Of a stretch of DNA of 25,987 nucleotides, positions 22,616 through 25,987 are shown piece by piece. The position numbers were made by a program, and so were the translations under genes. A model generated the notes under the pieces. It was given only the letters and a program-made list of their open reading frames with translations, did no database searches and had not been told where the DNA came from. The DNA is taken from the IMG/VR virus record IMGVR_UViG_3300024999_001208, positions 1-25,987 of that record. One strand, 5' to 3'. This stretch comes from a virus. Each line of letters starts with the position of its first letter. Position 1 is the first letter of the stretch.

Positions 22616-23025
22616 CCAAAGTTTATTGGTTCGTGACCACTTGTAATATCAGCAGAATCCCCAAACTCCAACTTCTTTTTTCTCTTGAGATAGTCCATAG
22701 CATTTTGGTAGCTTTCACCAAGCTTTGTAACAGCGGTTTGACGGGCTTTAATATTTGGTAACTGATTACAAAGCTCTTTTATAGTGGAAAAGTAAGGATG
22801 CTTCTCGTAAAAATATTTATATTGGTCATTGGAAATACCTGCATAACTACAACATTCTTCAACAGAAGCGTCAATTTTACACACGGCAATTAAATTCTCA
22901 ACTTTTGCCCTTTCCTTCCACCAAGCATTTTCTGTATTAAGCACGTCAAGTTTGCCAAAAACTTTATCTTCAATAGTGTAGGCAATGGGATTTTCTATTA
23001 GTTTTTTTGATACTCCTTTAGCCAT
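22600..23025 (-). CDS. terS: Terminase small subunit (141 aa)
   Basis: The central region is a helix-turn-helix (CKIDASVEECCSYAGISNDQYKYFYEKHPYF), as in the DNA-recognition domains of small terminases. The C-terminal half has the typical alpha-helical oligomerisation block (LPNIKARQTAVTKLGESYQNAMDYLKRKKKLEFGDSADIT), where YLKRKK..F is common in this family. It recognises the packaging site and regulates the large subunit. It overlaps the large subunit by 16 nt and is preceded by an 11-codon frame. Upstream lies an HNH gene, which is typical of packaging modules. Confidence 0.75.
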   Translation of the reverse strand: MAKGVSKKLIENPIAYTIEDKVFGKLDVLNTENAWWKERAKVENLIAVCKIDASVEECCSYAGISNDQYKYFYEKHPYFSTIKELCNQLPNIKARQTAVTKLGESYQNAMDYLKRKKKLEFGDSADITSGHEPINFGWLKK

Positions 23026-23026
23026 T

Positions 23027-23062
23027 TTATAGTTTAACTGCTTTTTTAGTTGGTCTTCCCAT
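23027..23062 (-). CDS. Upstream mini-ORF of the small terminase (11 aa)
   Basis: An ATG at 23062, preceded by AAAAAGAG, opens an 11-codon frame (MGRPTKKAVKL) whose stop TAA lies one nucleotide before the small terminase start (TAAAATG). MGRPTK is a frequent start of small terminases, so it could be a relic of a longer N-terminus or a coupling leader peptide. Translation is unproven. Confidence 0.3.
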   Translation of the reverse strand: MGRPTKKAVKL

Positions 23063-23097
23063 CTCTTTTTATTTTATGAATTTCTTTATAGTTATTT

Positions 23098-23289
23098 TCA
23101 TGATTTTGTTTTTGAACCAAAAGTATCAGTTTTTCTATGACAACTTTCACATAATGTTCTTCCGTTATCAATTTCAAATCTTAATTCGGGATAAAGAGCA
23201 AAGGGTTTGATATGGTCTGCTCTCAAATCATTACTGTGTTCTTTACCTCCAAATACACACTGGAAATTGTCTCGTTCAAAACTTCCCAT
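23098..23289 (-). CDS. HNH endonuclease-like protein (63 aa), one zinc Cys missing
   Basis: The pattern is that of short phage HNH nucleases next to terminases: RDNFQC, LRADHIKPFALYPELRFEIDNGRTLCESCHRKTDTFG. The likely catalytic residues are His26 in DHI, Asn42 in DNG and His51 in CHRK. Zinc ligands would be Cys11, Cys47 and Cys50. The normal fourth Cys, two residues after Cys11 (CVFC), is Gly here (CVFGG), and the codon is GGA, not a single-base change from TGT. The frame begins right after a TAG stop, so no longer form exists. HNH proteins of this type support cos cleavage with the terminase. This one may be weakened or bind metal differently. Confidence 0.7.
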   Translation of the reverse strand: MGSFERDNFQCVFGGKEHSNDLRADHIKPFALYPELRFEIDNGRTLCESCHRKTDTFGSKTKS

Positions 23290-23294
23290 ATTTT

Positions 23295-23483
23295 TTACGG
23301 CCTATAACCGTCTTTCATCATCGCTTTAAGTTTCATTACATTCGGGCGTCTCTGTTCACCTGCGGTAAATGCGGCATCGTATTTCTTTTTCATTGAAGAA
23401 ATACCTTTCGCCATTCTTGCAATCATTGGGTGAATACCTTTTTTGGCGTAAATTATTGCCTTTGACATTCTGCTAGCCGCCAT
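23295..23483 (-). CDS. Hypothetical basic protein (62 aa)
   Basis: A small, very basic, Met-rich protein (MAASRMSKAIIYAKKG, then MAKGISSMKKKYDAAF and MKLKAMMKDGYRP). No family is recognised. No signal peptide is apparent. A promoter with an extended -10 lies just upstream. The stop is 5 nt before the HNH start. Its charge would suit DNA or RNA binding, which is a guess only. Confidence 0.45.
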   Translation of the reverse strand: MAASRMSKAIIYAKKGIHPMIARMAKGISSMKKKYDAAFTAGEQRRPNVMKLKAMMKDGYRP

Positions 23484-23511
23484 TTTATTGTTTAATTATT
23501 TATAATTGAGA

Positions 23512-23540
23512 ATTATATCATAAATCAAACTATTAGTCAG
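23512..23540 (-). promoter_or_regulatory. Internal promoter upstream of the HNH/terminase genes
   Basis: The minus strand has CTGACT (23540-23535), a 17-nt spacer, then TATAAT (23517-23512) preceded by TG at the correct spacing (TGATATAAT, extended -10). The -35 matches TTGACA in 4 of 6 positions and lies in the stop region of the preceding gene. Predicted start is near 23505, about 22 nt before the 62-aa gene, and would drive HNH, terminase and peptidase genes. Confidence 0.5.
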
Positions 23541-23697
23541 CCACTTTTTTTAATGATTTTTGTGGGTCAATTTCAGGGCTAAGAAAAAACTTGATTCTTT
23601 CTAAAATGGTAAGTCTTTTATAGATTCCTTTTTCCTCGTCTACACATTTGTAGTATTTATTATTATATCCCAAAACAATATGTTCATATTTAGTCAT
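23533..23697 (-). CDS. Hypothetical protein (54 aa)
   Basis: The start is set at ATG 23697-23695 because it overlaps the chaperonin stop by 8 nt (ATGACTAA), the same coupling seen between the two small genes upstream. A longer frame to 23754 lies inside the chaperonin gene and is unlikely. The protein begins MTKYEHIVLGYNNKYYKCVDEE and is charged and helical later (RLTILERIKFFLSPEIDPQKSL). No family is recognised. It may be a small accessory protein, possibly linked to chaperonin or packaging by the context. Confidence 0.5.
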   Translation of the reverse strand: MTKYEHIVLGYNNKYYKCVDEEKGIYKRLTILERIKFFLSPEIDPQKSLKKVAD

Positions 23698-25420
23698 TTT
23701 CTTTTGCCATAGCGGCTTCCCGTTTTTGTAAAGCTTCGGCCGTGCCTTCGTCAATTCCGGACTTTACCATTCCCTTATCCTTTGCCCAATAAAGCGTGTA
23801 ACGGTCAAGAGCATTAGCAATCACTTCATACCCCATACGAGGGTCGTGTTCGTCAAATTCAGGAACTATCGCCTTTATGGTAATGATATTAGCAGCAACT
23901 CCAAAGCCGTGTTCCACCTCCAATTCTACCACACGAGCAGGGTCAATAATTTCCTTACCTATTTTCAATTCAGTCCCGCAATTTTCTTGAATCTGATTGT
24001 AAGGAGAGCAAAGAGCGTCGTAAATAAGTAAGTCATCTTTGAATAATTCATTTGCTATCTCCTTTAAGCAAAGACCTCCACCTTTTACATATCCATATTT
24101 CAGTGCCGCTTGGCCTGCAAATACAGCGTCTTCAATCTTGTGTTTAAGCGGTAATGCTTCGGCTTCCGTTGCGGCTCCTACTCGTATTAGGCCACCAGCA
24201 GAGGCCATTGACGCAATTCTTTTTTGGATAAGAGCTTTATGTTCCGGCATTTTAGTAAGCTCCAATCGGGATTTCAAATCAGCAATTCGCTTTTTGGTCT
24301 TTTCGCCTTTAGCACCCCTACCACCGAGCAAGACGGCGTCTTCCCTATCTTCAACACTTTTCACAGTGCATTTTTCTACAAATCCCAAATCAAAACTTTT
24401 AATATCTTTTAGTTTGTCTCCTTTGTTTTTATCAATAAATTTAGCATCACAAAAATCAGCAAGGTCTTGGAAATTATGAGGCGTTAAGTCTTCAGAACCT
24501 AAAGACGGACATTTAATTGGGAAAATCTGTATTCCAGAAGGTCTTGTGCCACCACCGGGGATTGGTTGCGGGGCAATTAACTTCACCATTTGGATTAAGA
24601 CTTCATCAGAGAAATTCGGCGCAAAGACAATCAACTTACTCACTTTCATTTGTCCGGGGTTTAATGTATTCCAAAAAGAAGCAAAATCAACGAGCGTGTC
24701 AATTTTGTAATTTGTTACCAAAACTTCAATGTCTTCGGCAACCATTTCATAACGGTCAGCGTGATTAAGAAATACCGGCGCAGCTATCTTCATTGGGAAT
24801 CTAGCACCCTCAATCACTTCAGTCTCTAATCCACCTTTGAATCCGTCTGTAAGGGAAATAAATCCTTCAGTTCCAGTCTTCCAAATCATCTCGGAAAGTG
24901 TCTTGGCCACTTCGCGATTACCAGCCAAAGAAACGTCAATTACATCTTCTAACTCCTTAATTGTCTTTATCTTTTTGGTTTTTTCCTTGATTGCTTCTTT
25001 GATTTTAGGAACCGCCGCAATGATATGTTTGCGAAGTGAATTTACACCCGTGTTTTGTGAATCAAGCCCCGTAATTTGAACACTTGTATCACTTACTTTT
25101 GATAAAGCGTCATTGATAAGTTTAGCGGAAATTACTATCGTTGACGTAGTGCCATCACCTACCTTTTCACCTGTTTTACTCGCGCCTTCTTTGAAAGCGG
25201 TTGCTACGAGATTCTCAAACTCGCCTTTAGGTTGAATGTTTTTTGCAACTGTAACACCATCATTGGTTATTCTTGAACCACGGTTGAATGAACGGTCTAA
25301 AAGAACTCCGGCTCCCTCCGGCCCAAGTGTTACACGAACTGGGTCGCTAATAGCATTCACACCACGAAGAATTACTTTACGAGCATCACCGTGCAATTTA
25401 GTCTCAGTTTTTCTTGCCAT
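23690..25420 (-). CDS. Divergent GroEL-type chaperonin (576 aa)
   Basis: Clear GroEL signatures are present: GDARKVILRGVNAISDPVRVTLGPEG at the N-terminus, ITNDGVTVAK with the catalytic Asp54 (GroEL Asp52), VGDGTTSTIV with Asp89 (GroEL Asp87), and VGAATEAEALPLKHKIEDAV with Asp431 (GroEL Asp398), then YVKGGGLCLKEI. Apical and C-terminal parts diverge. About 30 extra residues lie around the apical region (for example APQPIPGGGTRPSG near 283-296). The usual Gly-Gly-Met tail is absent; the end is EALQKREAAMAKEND. All ATPase residues I can place are kept, so ATP-driven folding is plausible. No GroES gene is visible. It heads the structural operon, so a role in folding capsid or fibre proteins is likely. 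A few phages are known to encode GroEL-like proteins. Confidence 0.85.
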   Translation of the reverse strand: MARKTETKLHGDARKVILRGVNAISDPVRVTLGPEGAGVLLDRSFNRGSRITNDGVTVAKNIQPKGEFENLVATAFKEGASKTGEKVGDGTTSTIVISAKLINDALSKVSDTSVQITGLDSQNTGVNSLRKHIIAAVPKIKEAIKEKTKKIKTIKELEDVIDVSLAGNREVAKTLSEMIWKTGTEGFISLTDGFKGGLETEVIEGARFPMKIAAPVFLNHADRYEMVAEDIEVLVTNYKIDTLVDFASFWNTLNPGQMKVSKLIVFAPNFSDEVLIQMVKLIAPQPIPGGGTRPSGIQIFPIKCPSLGSEDLTPHNFQDLADFCDAKFIDKNKGDKLKDIKSFDLGFVEKCTVKSVEDREDAVLLGGRGAKGEKTKKRIADLKSRLELTKMPEHKALIQKRIASMASAGGLIRVGAATEAEALPLKHKIEDAVFAGQAALKYGYVKGGGLCLKEIANELFKDDLLIYDALCSPYNQIQENCGTELKIGKEIIDPARVVELEVEHGFGVAANIITIKAIVPEFDEHDPRMGYEVIANALDRYTLYWAKDKGMVKSGIDEGTAEALQKREAAMAKEND

Positions 25421-25451
25421 ATTTTTTTAATAAATAATAAACTTACCAATC

Positions 25452-25634
25452 CTACCCCTTATCCCCGCTACCGTTAAAAGCTGGCGGAGTATAAACGGGT
25501 TGAGGAAATTCAATCTTTGATTCTGGCGCGGGTTTTAACTCAGAACCATCAGTCATCAAATACCAAATACTGGCGATTAAAATAACCGGAATCAATGTCC
25601 ACATTACCAGAGCTATTTTTGATGACTTATCCAT
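25452..25634 (-). CDS. Small single-pass membrane protein (60 aa)
   Basis: The start MDKSSKIALVMWTLIPVILIASIWYLM makes a membrane helix over about residues 8-27. The tail is Pro-rich and acidic/hydrophilic (ELKPAPESKIEFPQPVYTPPAFNG). The start overlaps the preceding gene by 8 nt (ATGGATAA), so it is translationally coupled. No family is recognised. It is the last gene before the chaperonin, 31 nt upstream. Confidence 0.5.
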   Translation of the reverse strand: MDKSSKIALVMWTLIPVILIASIWYLMTDGSELKPAPESKIEFPQPVYTPPAFNGSGDKG

Positions 25635-25830
25635 TTTTCAAAAGATTAAATTCTACGTCAAAAATAAATTCCTCAAAATCAAATGGTTTGTTTCTTCCTC
25701 GGTGGCTTGAAATGAATGAAATACATTTAGGACAGATGTTTCCGTGAATCCGGTATCGTTCGTCTGAATCTTTTAGAGTTATTTCACAATTAGGATTTTT
25801 GGCCCCAAATTGGCAAAGTAGTTTTTTCAT
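25627..25830 (-). CDS. Small Cys-rich, possible zinc-binding protein (67 aa)
   Basis: I choose ATG at 25830 because the longer frame would begin with a GTG inside the terminator-like hairpin, and GAGGTG lies 9 nt upstream of this ATG, a good Shine-Dalgarno, rare in this window. The protein starts MKKLLCQFGAKNPNCEI and has HGNICPKCISF. Cys 6, 15, 33, 36 and a His nearby suit a zinc-ribbon-like site. No family is recognised. First gene of the operon after the promoter. Confidence 0.5.
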   Translation of the reverse strand: MKKLLCQFGAKNPNCEITLKDSDERYRIHGNICPKCISFISSHRGRNKPFDFEEFIFDVEFNLLKNG

Positions 25831-25858
25831 AAAAAAAGACACCTCAAAAGCAGGTGCC
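25831..25858 (-). terminator. Leader hairpin: terminator-like and Shine-Dalgarno-containing
   Basis: The minus strand reads GGCACCT-GCTTTTG-AGGTGTC-TTTTTTT, a 7-bp stem (extendable to 11 pairs with flanking A/T and G-U) and a run of seven T just before the ATG at 25830. It has the form of an intrinsic terminator. The 3' arm contains GAGGTG, the Shine-Dalgarno for the first gene. The G-U pair is possible only on this strand. It lies about 20 nt after the predicted transcription start, so it could be an attenuator. Confidence 0.6.
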
Positions 25859-25884
25859 TCTTGCTTGTATTCAATTGTGCTTAA

Positions 25885-25912
25885 ATTATATACCCTACAT
25901 TACGCTAGTCAA
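25885..25912 (-). promoter_or_regulatory. Sigma70-like promoter of the operon
   Basis: The minus strand has TTGACT (25912-25907), a 16-nt spacer and a perfect TATAAT (25890-25885). Predicted start is near 25878, about 48 nt before the first gene. The -35 is inside the left arm of an imperfect inverted repeat, so a regulator bound there could control it. Confidence 0.6.
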
Positions 25913-25970
25913 TTGAGTTATCCACTTTTAATTTAACCAACTGATAAAATTCTATTTGGATAACATTGAC
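25908..25970. repeat. Imperfect inverted repeat, possible operator
   Basis: The plus-strand left arm GTCAAT-TGA-GTTATCCA (25908-25924) and the right arm (25957-25970, reverse complement GTCAATGTTATCCA) share 14 bases; the left has a 3-nt insertion. The arms are 32 bp apart. TTGACT of the minus promoter is in the left arm. TTGACA at 25966-25971, overlapping the right arm, could be the -35 of a rightward promoter whose -10 is beyond the window. Both would thus be preceded by TGGATAAC. Confidence 0.5.
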
Positions 25971-25987
25971 AGTGCCACAGATATTTT

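Noticed and set aside
23698-23754. Longer version of the 54-aa gene starting at 23754
   Set aside because: It would lie wholly within the chaperonin end. The ATGACTAA overlap start matches the coupling used elsewhere here.
25918-25926. DnaA-box-like TTATCCACT near the right end
   Set aside because: Only one 8-of-9 match, no cluster, and it is explained better as part of the inverted repeat.
1-25987. tRNA genes, CRISPR arrays, integrase, attachment sites and insertion sequences
   Set aside because: I searched by eye for tRNA TpsiC-type arms, regularly spaced repeats, recombinase motifs and terminal inverted repeats and found none that hold up.

Overview
The window is most simply read as the late (head, DNA-packaging and tail) region of a tailed double-stranded DNA phage or prophage. 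Every well-supported gene lies on the minus strand, in tight order with 1 to 17 nt overlaps or very short gaps, so transcription runs from the right end (about 25,900) to position 1. The order small terminase, large terminase, peptidase, portal, scaffold, decoration proteins, HK97-type major capsid protein, then adaptor and hub proteins resembles short-tailed P22-like phages. No tape-measure, tail-tube or sheath gene was recognised, which also suggests a podovirus-like particle. TGA ends some genes (HNH, capsid), so the genetic code looks standard. The fibre proteins are rich in GNVGIGTT and ATSTST repeats of a kind often seen in Patescibacteria (CPR) and their phages. Most starts lack a Shine-Dalgarno sequence and sit in an A/T-rich context. 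A Patescibacteria-like host is therefore a reasonable but unproven guess.

Right end, 25,987 to 23,098: a sigma70-like promoter beside a large imperfect inverted repeat; a leader hairpin that looks like a terminator and also holds the Shine-Dalgarno of the first gene; two small proteins; a divergent GroEL-type chaperonin with no GroES seen; two small unknown proteins; and a 63-aa HNH protein. Middle, 23,062 to 14,756: small and large terminase, a HExxH metallopeptidase, an approximately 350-nt non-coding interval with strong nested RNA structure, portal, two unknown proteins, a second structured gap with a terminator and a 20-codon mini-gene, scaffold, two paralogous decoration proteins and the major capsid protein.

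Left half, 14,727 to 1: two membrane-anchored proteins of unknown role, a putative adaptor carrying a carbohydrate-binding-like domain, a beta-propeller-like hub protein, an anchored fibre-like protein, two long helical proteins (ejection-protein candidates), a collagen-like fibre, a 951-aa repeat fibre, a secreted LamG-type lectin, a 31-aa Cys-rich microprotein, a coiled-coil protein and the start of a small membrane protein.

The most interesting items are the structured RNA between the packaging genes and the portal (14-bp helix, 9-bp helix and a 7-bp loop-to-internal-loop complementarity, with G-U pairs valid only on the minus strand), the phage chaperonin, the leader hairpin, and the repeated use of N-terminal membrane anchors or signal peptides on structural-module proteins.
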